A DNA stretch of 40,277 bases. Source: Hydrococcus rivularis NIES-593 (GTDB lineage: Bacteria > Cyanobacteriota > Cyanobacteriia > Cyanobacteriales > Microcystaceae). Each line of letters opens with the position of its first letter. The stretch's first letter is position 1. Shown here one piece after another: positions 7,951-15,812 of this stretch. Under the pieces are notes generated by a model. It was not told where the DNA came from. It ran no database searches and saw only the letters and a list, made by a program, of their open reading frames with translations. The stretch is from contig NZ_MRCB01000010.1 in NCBI RefSeq assembly GCF_001904635.1, positions 3,562-43,838 of the forward strand, given 5' to 3'. The position numbers were made by a program, and so were the translations under genes.

Positions 7951-8400
7951 CTATTCCTTTAGATCGCTATTTTGTGCGGGATCGGAAGTTTGTTGAAGAT
8001 AATGTACTTTGCAAGTAGCCCCGCGATACTTTCCTTCTATCTCCACTTCAGTGACGCTACTGGTAGAAGCCGGCGGTTCGTAGGTGACGCCGCGATACTT
8101 GCGGATCGTTTTTCTCTCAACTTCATTGGATGTAGAAGTAGCACGAAAAGCGTCGGCTTTCTCTTGCCGTTCTGTCTCAAGCTGACTTTCCAACTCTAGT
8201 TTCAACCAGAATTGTCTGACAATAATAAAAACCAAAACAAGAATTAAAAGCTGAACTTGCCAAGGTGCCATAACCAGAGATGCAAGGAGACTCATAATCG
8301 TCAATGCGCCAGTTAAATAGGCGATTTCATCGGCGGATTTTTGAGAGATGTAGCCACTTATCAGACCAGTAGTTAGGGGAATCAAGAAAAGCCAGCGCAT
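7951..8400 (-). CDS. Membrane-anchored protein with DUF4278-like motifs
   Basis: A 149-residue protein. The N-terminal 65 residues hold two or three membrane segments (FLIPLTTGLISGYI, YLTGALTIMSLLASLVMA, VQLLILVLVFIIV). A charged helical linker follows (LKLELESQLETERQEKADAF). The C-terminal part carries two related motifs, RKYRGVTYEPP and GKYRGATCKVHYL. These resemble the start and end blocks of the small cyanobacterial DUF4278 proteins (YRGxxY ... GKYRGxxx). The protein therefore looks like a DUF4278 module tethered to the cytosolic face of a membrane. Function is unknown. Expression is monocistronic and convergent with the DUF2949 gene. Confidence 0.75.
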   Translation of the reverse strand: MRWLFLIPLTTGLISGYISQKSADEIAYLTGALTIMSLLASLVMAPWQVQLLILVLVFIIVRQFWLKLELESQLETERQEKADAFRATSTSNEVERKTIRKYRGVTYEPPASTSSVTEVEIEGKYRGATCKVHYLQQTSDPAQNSDLKE

Positions 8401-8705
8401 AATTGCTACCTCGATGCCAAAGTAGAAATGTTTTAGCGAGTATATAAAGCGATCGCCACTAATTATCCTATTTTTTATGTCTTAGATCTGCTCGATATTT
8501 TCCGTGATCTTAAGTACATAATTCAGCCTTGACGAACCTATCTTCATGAAAACTTAAAAAAATGGGCAATAAATTTAAATTTTTCGTGAAGTTTTGATTT
8601 TTTCTGAATTTTAGCTGGCAAATTCTCCATAATAAATGCGAATAATAACTATTACAGCTTGTAGTCTTATATAGAATTAACCACGATATCCTGACAAGAA
8701 CCTCT
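8401..8705. other. Divergent intergenic region, AT-rich
   Basis: About 305 bases separate the divergent DUF4278-like and sugar transferase genes. The stretch is AT-rich and contains no ORF or clear repeat. It presumably holds both promoters, but I cannot point to a convincing pair of -35 and -10 boxes. Confidence 0.3.
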
Positions 8706-9380
8706 ATGGATTCATCCGTTAGCTCTCTAATTCGGACATCTTACCTAGAACAACCGAGCGCAGAGCAAGCAGTTCATCCCTCCGTCTATAGCAAAAGGAA
8801 ACGCTTAATCGATATTGCAGGAGCTTTAGTAGGACTAGGAATTACTGCTATTTTGACTGTTCCTATTGCCATTGCAATGCAATTCGATAGTCCGGGCCCT
8901 ATTTTTTACAGTCAAGTTCGCTGCGGGTTGAGGGGAAAACCCTTCCGAATCTGGAAATTTCGCTCCATGGTAGTAGATGCCGACCAAAAAAAACATTTAG
9001 TTCGAAATCAAGCTCAAGGACATATCTTCAAAAACGAAAACGACCCTCGCATTACTCGCGTTGGCAGGTTTCTCCGTCGCACTAGCTTAGATGAATTACC
9101 CCAATTTTGGAACGTTTTGATGGGGGAAATGAGTTTGGTAGGAACTCGCCCGCCTACCCCCGATGAAGTTCAAAAATATGACAGCCATCATTTCGAGCGT
9201 CTTAAGGTCAAACCGGGCATGACCGGAGAATGGCAAGCCAAGGGTCGCTCTAACGTAAAAGATTTTGAAGATATCGTTCGCATGGATATCGACTACCAAC
9301 GCCAATGGTCGATTCTATACGACCTCTATCTGATTTTCAGGACGATTGCCGTCGTATTCGCAGGCCAAGGAGCGTATTGA
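8706..9380 (+). CDS. Polyprenyl-phosphate sugar-1-phosphate transferase (bacterial sugar transferase family)
   Basis: A 224-residue protein of the short, single-domain class of initiating sugar transferases. These transfer a sugar phosphate from a nucleotide sugar to undecaprenyl phosphate, the first step of exopolysaccharide or O-antigen assembly. After about 28 residues comes the entry motif KRLIDIAGALVGL and one membrane or re-entrant helix. The catalytic core follows: FDSPGPIFYSQVRCGLRGK, FRIWKFRSMVVDAD, RRTSLDELPQFWNVLMGEMS, LVGTRPPTPDEV and KPGMTGEWQAKGRS. These blocks cover the Asp-Glu pair and the arginines conserved in the family. No other polysaccharide gene is adjacent, so the pathway and the sugar cannot be assigned. 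Confidence 0.92.
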   Translation: MDSSVSSLIRTSYLEQPSAEQAVHPSVYSKRKRLIDIAGALVGLGITAILTVPIAIAMQFDSPGPIFYSQVRCGLRGKPFRIWKFRSMVVDADQKKHLVRNQAQGHIFKNENDPRITRVGRFLRRTSLDELPQFWNVLMGEMSLVGTRPPTPDEVQKYDSHHFERLKVKPGMTGEWQAKGRSNVKDFEDIVRMDIDYQRQWSILYDLYLIFRTIAVVFAGQGAY

Positions 9381-9399
9381 GGAAAGTAAAAAGTTAGAA

Positions 9400-9474
9400 G
9401 TAAAAAGGCAAAATAATAGAGAGAGAATTTCAAGGGCGAATTACCGTTTTTGATTTTTACCTTTTGCCTTTTAC
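9400..9474. repeat. Short inverted repeat between the sugar transferase and pgsA
   Basis: GTAAAAAGGCAAAA (9400-9413) faces TTTTGCCTTTTAC (9462-9474). The arms are complementary apart from one extra A and are separated by about 48 bases. The AAAGGCAAAA/TTTTGCCTTT sequence looks like a dispersed intergenic repeat and may form a long stem in the transcript upstream of pgsA. Confidence 0.55.
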
Positions 9475-9482
9475 CTTGACTG

Positions 9483-10025
9483 ATGAACTTACCAAACTGG
9501 ATCACGTTTTCTCGTCTATTAGGATTGCCATTTATCTTCTATTTTTTGCAGGTGCCAACTCCTCAAAATCGCTGGATTGGCTTGGCAATCTTTTTGTTAG
9601 CAGCTAGTACTGATTGGGTTGATGGCTATTTAGCACGCCAACTCAACCAAATAACGGAGCTGGGAAAGTTTCTCGACCCTTTGGTAGATAAGTTACTGGT
9701 ACTAGCTCCCCTGTTAGTCTTAATTGAGTTAGAGAAAATTCCTGCTTGGGGAGTTTTTTTAATTTTAGGACGAGAATTGGCGATCGCAGGTTGGCGCATC
9801 AATCCCAATTTGACAGGCGAAAGCTCTATTAAAGGGGCTAATTTCTGGGGCAAACTAAAAACTGTCAGTCAAATCATCGCCGTTGCGCTTTTGATTGCCC
9901 CATTATCAGAAGCATGGACTATCCTATCGCTGGTCGCTTTTTGGATTTCCGTTCTTCTTACTTTGATTTCTGGCGTTATTTATCTGTTACCCCAAAAAAG
10001 TAGCTATTCCTCTTCAGCAGGCTGA
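9483..10025 (+). CDS. pgsA: CDP-diacylglycerol-glycerol-3-phosphate 3-phosphatidyltransferase
   Basis: A 180-residue integral membrane enzyme that makes phosphatidylglycerophosphate from CDP-diacylglycerol and glycerol 3-phosphate. This is the committed step to phosphatidylglycerol, which is essential in thylakoid membranes. The CDP-alcohol phosphotransferase signature is complete at residues 44-69: D44-WV-D47-G48-YL-A51-R52, eight residues, G61-KFL-D65-PLV-D69. Four to five hydrophobic segments surround it. The N-terminus MNLPNWITFSRLLGLPFIF is typical of PgsA. The length is normal (about 175-185). It is convergent with the ABC1 kinase gene. Confidence 0.93.
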   Translation: MNLPNWITFSRLLGLPFIFYFLQVPTPQNRWIGLAIFLLAASTDWVDGYLARQLNQITELGKFLDPLVDKLLVLAPLLVLIELEKIPAWGVFLILGRELAIAGWRINPNLTGESSIKGANFWGKLKTVSQIIAVALLIAPLSEAWTILSLVAFWISVLLTLISGVIYLLPQKSSYSSSAG

Positions 10026-10067
10026 AAATTTGCTATTTCTAGCATCTTCGACTAACTAAATTCACCT

Positions 10068-10149
10068 CCCATGAACGAAAAGCTGCTGCTGGATAAATCT
10101 TGCGATCGCAGAAACTTTACCATTCCCATGAACGAAAAGCTGCTGCTGG
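10068..10149. repeat. 25-bp direct repeat at the 3' end of the ABC1 kinase gene
   Basis: Two identical 25-bp copies lie at 10068-10092 and 10125-10149, offset by 57 bases, which is 19 codons. Read on the minus strand, the right copy encodes the last residues of the kinase (PAAAFRSW, before the stop). The left copy lies just downstream of the stop codon in the same frame and could encode the same peptide. It looks like a duplication of the C-terminal coding tail followed by decay. Confidence 0.75.
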
Positions 10150-12135
10150 TTGAAGCGCTTTCTGAGAATCGGGATAATTATAAATCTCGTTTTGAGGCTC
10201 TTGCGATTCTAACAAGAGGCTGCGAATGAATCTCGCGATCGCTTTTTGCACTAATTTCTCGACTATTTGTTGACCCATTTGTTGAGTTTTTGGCTTAGTT
10301 ACCAGTTGCGTTAGCATGGGTAGCAAATGCATTGGATCGAATCCGGGCGTTTCTTGTAAGATACGCAAGATATTTTTTAGATGTTCGATAGTCTGAGAAT
10401 TCTTTCTCAACTCTGGGGGAGTTTCTTGCACGGCTACTCCCACTTGTTCGCGAACGGCAGCCGACCAATTAAACAAAGTTCGACGACCAACAAGATCGAT
10501 CGCATTAACTAATTCATCGACTAATTTCTCGCGAATAAATGTCCCGCGATCCGAAAAGAGAAAATCGATCGCTTGATTTAGTGCGCTACTGAAATCATAG
10601 TCGGGGGAATTTTTGGCATTTCGTAATAAATTTTCCAGTCGATTCCAGCGAAAACTCCCTTCTTTAAATAAAAGGTCGCGCAAGGACGATCGCAATTGCG
10701 GGGAAGGATCGGTAAGCAAGCGTTTAGCGATATAAGGATAGGCTTTACTCAGAACTTTAAAGTTAGGGTCAATACCGATCGCAATTCCTTCTAAAGTTAC
10801 CATCGAACGAATAATTAAAGCATAATATGCCGGAACTCTGAAGGGGAATTCATACATCATTTCCGACATTTGATCGGTAATGCTTTTGAAATTTAACTCC
10901 GCTACGCTTGCTCCTAAAGCATTTCCAAATACCTTCGCTAAAGCAGGAATAATTGGACTTAAATCGGTATCGGGCTTAAGAAAATCTAACTTGACATAAT
11001 CATAAGCCAAAGCTTCAAAATCTCGGTTCACTAAATGCACGACTGCTTCGATCAAACCGTAGCGTTGATAAGGCTTGATATTGCTCATCATGCCAAAGTC
11101 TATATAAGCTAATTTTCCATCGGTCGTAGCCAATAGATTGCCAGGATGGGGATCGGCATGAAAAAAACCGTGTTCTAGCAGTTGGCGCAGAGAACAATTA
11201 ACGCCTACTTCTACTAAATGGGCGGCATTAATTCCTTGCGCTTCAATGGCTTTAATATTAGTTAGTTTTGTCCCGTCGATCCATTCCATTGTCAGAACGC
11301 GCCGTCCCGTGTATTCCCAATAAATTTTAGGCACGTAAATTTCAGGAAGATGCCCGTAGAGTTCGGCAAATTTTTCAGCATTTTTGCCTTCGTGGCAATA
11401 ATTCATTTCTTCAAAAATTCGGCTGGCGAGTTCGTCAGTGATTGCCACTAGATCGGAACGGATTTGCTTAAGATTTTTCTGCGCCCAGCCAGCCAAAGAA
11501 CGCATGATATAAATATCTAAAGTAATGCGTCGAGCTAAATCGGGACGCTGAACTTTAACGGCAACTTTTTCTCCTGTTCTCAACCGTCCTTGATAGACTT
11601 GTCCTAGAGAAGCAGCTGCGATCGGTTTTTCAGACAGTTCTGCATAGATTTCGTCTGGTTTGGCACCGAGTTCTTCTTCAATAAAGCGATAAGCAATTTC
11701 ATTAGGAAATGAAGGTAGTTGATCTTGTAGCGTGGTTAATTCCTGAAGATAAGCTGGTGGAACCAAATCGGGTCGCGTCGAGAGAGCTTGCCCTACTTTA
11801 ATATAGGTAGGTCCTAAATTCGTTAACATTTCTCTGAGTTGAATTGCTCGTTTTTGTTGATTGCGTTCGAGTCTTCCGCTAATTTTGTCCGTCCATAGCC
11901 TGAAAGCAAAAAAAATAAGCGGCAAAATAATCTCAATCAATCGTCCTAAAACCTGGAAGGGACGAGAGCGATAATAGGCATTAATAACGTCTGGATGGTA
12001 GCGCCAACTTTCAGGGTCCTTATCGTTTACCGGTCCTAGGTTTTCTCTGTGTTTTTCTGGAATGTGCAGCGGCCGATCTTCAATCGTTACAATGTCTTGA
12101 GATTGCAACGTTGGCGATAGAGTAGTTTGTGACAT
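10117..12135 (-). CDS. ABC1/AarF/UbiB atypical protein kinase family member
   Basis: A 672-residue protein of the ABC1 (ADCK/UbiB) family. In plants, algae and bacteria these atypical kinases or ATPases control quinone synthesis and plastid lipid metabolism. Family landmarks are the KxGQ motif in TYIKVGQALSTRPDLVP (about residues 110-126), the Ala-rich nucleotide loop in PIAAASLGQVYQGRL, the lysine of VAVKVQRP, and the catalytic HADPHPGN with IDFGMM. An N-terminal hydrophobic stretch (RLIEIILPLIFFAFRL, residues 65-80) and the C-terminal helical region fit membrane association. Cyanobacteria carry several paralogues. This one is closest to the long chloroplast-like type, and its substrate is unknown. 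The C-terminal tail contains the 25-bp repeat. The gene is divergent from recN. Confidence 0.93.
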   Translation of the reverse strand: MSQTTLSPTLQSQDIVTIEDRPLHIPEKHRENLGPVNDKDPESWRYHPDVINAYYRSRPFQVLGRLIEIILPLIFFAFRLWTDKISGRLERNQQKRAIQLREMLTNLGPTYIKVGQALSTRPDLVPPAYLQELTTLQDQLPSFPNEIAYRFIEEELGAKPDEIYAELSEKPIAAASLGQVYQGRLRTGEKVAVKVQRPDLARRITLDIYIMRSLAGWAQKNLKQIRSDLVAITDELASRIFEEMNYCHEGKNAEKFAELYGHLPEIYVPKIYWEYTGRRVLTMEWIDGTKLTNIKAIEAQGINAAHLVEVGVNCSLRQLLEHGFFHADPHPGNLLATTDGKLAYIDFGMMSNIKPYQRYGLIEAVVHLVNRDFEALAYDYVKLDFLKPDTDLSPIIPALAKVFGNALGASVAELNFKSITDQMSEMMYEFPFRVPAYYALIIRSMVTLEGIAIGIDPNFKVLSKAYPYIAKRLLTDPSPQLRSSLRDLLFKEGSFRWNRLENLLRNAKNSPDYDFSSALNQAIDFLFSDRGTFIREKLVDELVNAIDLVGRRTLFNWSAAVREQVGVAVQETPPELRKNSQTIEHLKNILRILQETPGFDPMHLLPMLTQLVTKPKTQQMGQQIVEKLVQKAIARFIRSLLLESQEPQNEIYNYPDSQKALQPAAAFRSWEW

Positions 12136-12344
12136 AAGCTTAAATCCAGGCGTTTGGGGATAGACCCTTTTAATAAAAGGTTAGGATATAGTTTGTCTTT
12201 TCTCTTTGTAAACTATTGTAACAACTTCCCTTCCAAGTCGTATTGGTAAATTAAATAAAGTGTGAGTAGTTTAGGAAGCTAAAATAACTGATTCCACTTT
12301 ACGCCAAGGGAAGTTGACAAAGGGATCGCTTCTTAGAATTCTCT

Positions 12345-12360
12345 ATTCTGAATTCAGAAT
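12345..12360. other. 16-bp palindrome directly before recN
   Basis: ATTCTGAATTCAGAAT is a perfect palindrome that ends 5 bases before the recN start codon. It occupies the ribosome-binding region. It could be an operator or simply a copy of a common TTCTGAATTCAGAA-type intergenic repeat. It does not resemble the cyanobacterial LexA-type box that I would expect for an SOS operator. Confidence 0.5.
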
Positions 12361-12365
12361 TTAAA

Positions 12366-14174
12366 ATGCTTTCTTGCTTGCGGATAAAAAACTTTGCTCT
12401 GATCGACCAACTAGAACTGGAATTCAGTCGGGGTTTAACCGTCCTGACGGGGGAAACAGGCGCGGGAAAGTCGATTATTTTAGATGCAATTGACATTGCT
12501 TTGGGGGGGAAAGCGAATAACCGCCTAATTCGGCAAGGCGCTCAACAGGCAATTGTAGAAGCGACGTTTCGGGTGAATGCCGACGTTCGAGCTTGGCTAC
12601 AAGAGTTAGAGATCGATCTACTAGAAGATGAAAGCGTGGTTTGCTCTAGAGAATTGACCGTTGTGGGAGATTCTTTGCGATCGCGTTCTCGGATCAATGG
12701 CATACTCGCTAACCGTCAGTTGATGGCGAAGTTGCGCGATCGCCTGGTAGAAATTACCGCTCAAGGTCAAACCGTTCAATTAATGGACTCTAGCATGCAA
12801 AGAGAGTTGCTCGATCTCTATGGTGGCAGACCCCTATGGCAACAGCGCGAAATAGTCGCCTCTACCTATAATATCGCTCAAGCGGCTAGATCGGCTTTAG
12901 AAAAACGCCGTCAATCGGAGCAGCAAAGATTACAACGACTAGATTTACTAAACTATCAAGTCAAAGAACTAGAGTCTGCTAACTTGAGCGAACCAGAAGA
13001 ACTCGAGCAACTCGAACAAGAACGCGATCGCCTCGCTCACGTCGTCGATTTGCAACAATTGAGCTATCAGGCTAACCAGATTCTCTACCAAAGCGATAGC
13101 GAACAACCCGCCGTTGCCGATCTATTGGGACAAGCGGAATCTATCTTAATGGATATGGCTAAATATGACGAAGGGATCGAACCGATTCTAGAAATCATTA
13201 GAATGGCACTCAATGAAGTCATCGAAGCGGGACATCAAATTAATACCTATGGCGACGGATTAGAAGCCGATCCCGAACGACTCGCAGAAGTAGAAGAAAG
13301 AATTCTTTTCCTAAAACGCCTCTGCCGCAAATATGGAGCGAGTTTAGCCGAAGTCATTTCCTATTATCAACAACTACAGCAAGAACTTGCCGAATTAACC
13401 GATAGCGATCGATCGGTAGAAAAACTAGAAGCTGAAGATCGAATGGCTCAAGAAAATTTAAATCAAGCTTGTCAAGAGTTAACCAAGTTACGCCAACAAG
13501 CCGCTACTAAATTAGAGAAACAGTTGACTGAAGAATTAAAACCCTTGGCAATGGACAAGGTAGTTTTTGTGTGTCAAATCGATCCTTGCCCTCCCACGGC
13601 GACGGGTAGCGATCGCGTTGTTTTTTATTTTAGTCCCAATGCGGGAGAAAAAATTCAACCGCTTGCTAGCACCGCTTCTGGCGGCGAAATGAGCCGATTT
13701 TTACTCGCGCTCAAAGCGTGTTTTTCTGACTCCGAAAAGCAATCGGGGACGTTAATTTTTGACGAAATCGATGCGGGAGTATCGGGAAAAGTCGCTCAGG
13801 CAATTGCTGAAAAACTTCATCATTTAAGTCAAAAACATCAGGTTTTGTGCGTTACTCATCAACCCTTAGTAGCAGCAATGGCAGATTCCCATTTTCGAGT
13901 AGATAAACAAATTATTGAAGAATTCCCCTCAGACCTACAAGATAATAACGGTCAGAGTCATCTGCCAGAAATTCGGACGGTTGTAAGGGTGAGATCGCTA
14001 GAAAATCTTCAGATGCGGCGCGAGGAACTGGCACAACTGACAGGAGGACATTCGGCAGAAGATGCGATCGCGTTTGCAGAGTCTTTATTGGCGAAAGCTC
14101 AAGCGGCGAAAGGGTTGAGCGTAGAAGAGCCTCACGCAGAGGCGCAGAGGCGCAGAGGAAGGAGAAAGCGTTAA
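12366..14174 (+). CDS. recN: DNA repair protein RecN
   Basis: A 602-residue SMC-like ATPase that acts early at double-strand breaks. The N-terminus is canonical (MLSCLRIKNFALIDQLELEF), with Walker A GETGAGKSIILDAI at about residues 30-43. Long helical arms span about residues 150-400. The ABC signature TASGGEMSRFLLALK, Walker B LIFDEIDAGVSG and the H-loop CVTHQPLVAAMA follow in order. The last 20 or so residues (VEEPHAEAQRRRGRRKR) are not RecN sequence. They are encoded by a GCAGAGGC-type tandem repeat that has extended the reading frame. The gene is followed 7 bases later by a JAMM peptidase gene and is probably co-transcribed with it. Confidence 0.96.
   Translation: MLSCLRIKNFALIDQLELEFSRGLTVLTGETGAGKSIILDAIDIALGGKANNRLIRQGAQQAIVEATFRVNADVRAWLQELEIDLLEDESVVCSRELTVVGDSLRSRSRINGILANRQLMAKLRDRLVEITAQGQTVQLMDSSMQRELLDLYGGRPLWQQREIVASTYNIAQAARSALEKRRQSEQQRLQRLDLLNYQVKELESANLSEPEELEQLEQERDRLAHVVDLQQLSYQANQILYQSDSEQPAVADLLGQAESILMDMAKYDEGIEPILEIIRMALNEVIEAGHQINTYGDGLEADPERLAEVEERILFLKRLCRKYGASLAEVISYYQQLQQELAELTDSDRSVEKLEAEDRMAQENLNQACQELTKLRQQAATKLEKQLTEELKPLAMDKVVFVCQIDPCPPTATGSDRVVFYFSPNAGEKIQPLASTASGGEMSRFLLALKACFSDSEKQSGTLIFDEIDAGVSGKVAQAIAEKLHHLSQKHQVLCVTHQPLVAAMADSHFRVDKQIIEEFPSDLQDNNGQSHLPEIRTVVRVRSLENLQMRREELAQLTGGHSAEDAIAFAESLLAKAQAAKGLSVEEPHAEAQRRRGRRKR
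14133..14158. repeat. Short tandem repeat inside the 3' end of recN
   Basis: The sequence contains GCAGAGGC-GCAGAGGC-GCAGAGG, a tandem of an 8-base GCAGAGGC unit. Repeats of this kind are common and dispersed in cyanobacterial genomes. It is translated as HAEAQRRRG at the extreme C-terminus of RecN. Confidence 0.75.
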
Positions 14175-14181
14175 TCTCAAT

Positions 14182-14637
14182 ATGATTCGAGCTACTTTAG
14201 AACAAATCCAACAAATTCGCGCTCATGCAGAAAACACTTATCCTGAAGAATGTTGCGGTTTGCTGATAGGGAAGATTGAGGGAGAAAACAAAATTCTGAT
14301 AGAAGTGATAGCGACAGAAAATAGCTGGAATGCAGAAGCAACAGAGTTTTTGTCCGTAGAGGCTGGGAGTAAGCAAAATCGCTTCAGCATTGCGCCAGAG
14401 GTTTTGTTTCGGGTACAGAAGGAAACGCGCGATCGCAATTTATCTATTATTGGCATCTATCATTCTCATCCCGACCATCCTGCCATTCCCTCAGAATTTG
14501 ACCGCGCGATCGCTTGGCAGCAATACTCGTATATGATAATATCCCTAAGTCAAGGACGTGCCGTAGAGATACGCAGTTGGTTTTTGGATGAAAATCGTCA
14601 ATTTCAACCCGAAAACAATTTCTCTAACCAACTATAG
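14182..14637 (+). CDS. M67-family (JAMM/MPN+) metallopeptidase
   Basis: A 151-residue single-domain JAMM protease. The zinc site is visible as HSHPDHPAIPSEFD, which fits HxHPx7Sx2D, with an upstream glutamate in YPEECCGLLIG. Bacterial proteins of this type cleave C-terminal extensions from ubiquitin-like sulfur carriers, as Mec+ does in the CysO pathway, and so expose the di-glycine for adenylation. Its co-occurrence with a MoeZ-type adenylyltransferase about 1.2 kb downstream supports a sulfur-carrier role, but no carrier protein gene is visible here. It follows recN after 7 bases, so expression is likely shared with it. Confidence 0.88.
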   Translation: MIRATLEQIQQIRAHAENTYPEECCGLLIGKIEGENKILIEVIATENSWNAEATEFLSVEAGSKQNRFSIAPEVLFRVQKETRDRNLSIIGIYHSHPDHPAIPSEFDRAIAWQQYSYMIISLSQGRAVEIRSWFLDENRQFQPENNFSNQL

Positions 14638-14689
14638 CTAATTTTTCTATTGGTTCACAATTTTAAAACCTTTGGTAATTATACCAACC

Positions 14690-15670
14690 ATGACAATTCT
14701 CGCTCGAATGCCTAGATGTCCGCTATCAGATAACGCGATGAAACCTTGGATGTCTATGCCTATCGATTGGCTGAAAGGCGAACCCACTCCCTATGGAGAA
14801 ATTTATTGGTGTGAGGAATCCCAATACGGACTTGTAATGCCGCGTCCGGATCGAGAATCGGTACGAAGCTTTTACGATTTGAAAGCTTATTATACTCACG
14901 GAAGCAATCATGTTACAGAAAGTGAAAAAAATACCTTTTTAGATTGGCTTCGCGTTAACATTGCCTGGAGATTCGATCGAGGAACTGAGATAACAGCCAA
15001 TTTTATCGATCGCTCTCTTGCGGGTAAAATATCTAGTATTTGTGAAATCGGTTGCGGCAACGGCGAATTACTGCAACAACTAAAAGAGATCGGACATAAG
15101 GTTTGCGGGGTAGAACCCGATGAAAAAGCGCTTGCCTTTCTCAAAGACCTAGATGTTTATCCTGGGACAGCAGAAGAAATGCCCACAGCCGTTATGTCGC
15201 GCTCTTTCGATCTAGTTATTATCAAACACGTTCTCGAACATTGCCTCGATCCTTTAGTAGCTTTGAGGAATGCATACCAGCTACTTCGTTCGGGTGGGAT
15301 ATTAGTCTGCGAAGTCCCTAACAATTGTGCGCTGCAACTGTCTTATGATGGAGTCACTTGGCCCTTTCTCGATATACCGCGCCACCTAAACTTCTTTACA
15401 CCTACAAGTCTGCGTGCAATTTGCGAGAAATCGGGTTTTAAGATGCAGTCTTTATTTTTTAGAGGCTATACTCGGCAATTTAGTAATTCCTGGATTAATA
15501 CGCAAGCTTTCATTTGGGATCGCCTTAGAGACGCTCAAGCTCAAGCCGATGCCTATCCATTACCGAAGAGAATCTCTCAAGTCCGCGTCTGGAAACACTT
15601 ATTCGTTTCTTTATTGGCTCGTGCTGAAAAGAAATATGACTCTGTTGGTATCATAGCAATACGACCATGA
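14690..15670 (+). CDS. Class I SAM-dependent methyltransferase
   Basis: A 326-residue methyltransferase of the Methyltransf_23-like type. SAM motif I is ICEIGCGNGELLQQL, followed by the acidic end of strand 2 in VCGVEPDEKAL. Motif II-like SFDLVIIKHVLEHCLDP and GGILVCEVPNN follow, then the IPRHLNFFTPTSL block common in sugar or lipid methyltransferases. About 100 residues precede the fold and contain an aromatic patch (GEIYWCEESQYGLVMPRP). I start at the ATG at 14690 (MTILARMPRC). The frame extends to 14672, where an upstream ATG gives six more residues. Substrate unknown. Confidence 0.88.
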   Translation: MTILARMPRCPLSDNAMKPWMSMPIDWLKGEPTPYGEIYWCEESQYGLVMPRPDRESVRSFYDLKAYYTHGSNHVTESEKNTFLDWLRVNIAWRFDRGTEITANFIDRSLAGKISSICEIGCGNGELLQQLKEIGHKVCGVEPDEKALAFLKDLDVYPGTAEEMPTAVMSRSFDLVIIKHVLEHCLDPLVALRNAYQLLRSGGILVCEVPNNCALQLSYDGVTWPFLDIPRHLNFFTPTSLRAICEKSGFKMQSLFFRGYTRQFSNSWINTQAFIWDRLRDAQAQADAYPLPKRISQVRVWKHLFVSLLARAEKKYDSVGIIAIRP

Positions 15671-15812
15671 ACCTTGTTAGTTTTTTTGGAGCCTTGTGTT
15701 GCAAAAACGAAAAGCGATCGTCTAGAGAAGCCATTGGCAGACCGAATAAGGCATTTAAGAACATTTGCTGAAGTCCTCTAGAGAAAGCGATATTGTTTGT
15801 TAGACAACTGCT

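Noticed and set aside
12345-12360. SOS operator for recN
   Set aside because: The palindrome ATTCTGAATTCAGAAT does not fit the LexA consensus I know for cyanobacteria and may be part of a common EcoRI-site-like repeat. Kept only as a palindrome.
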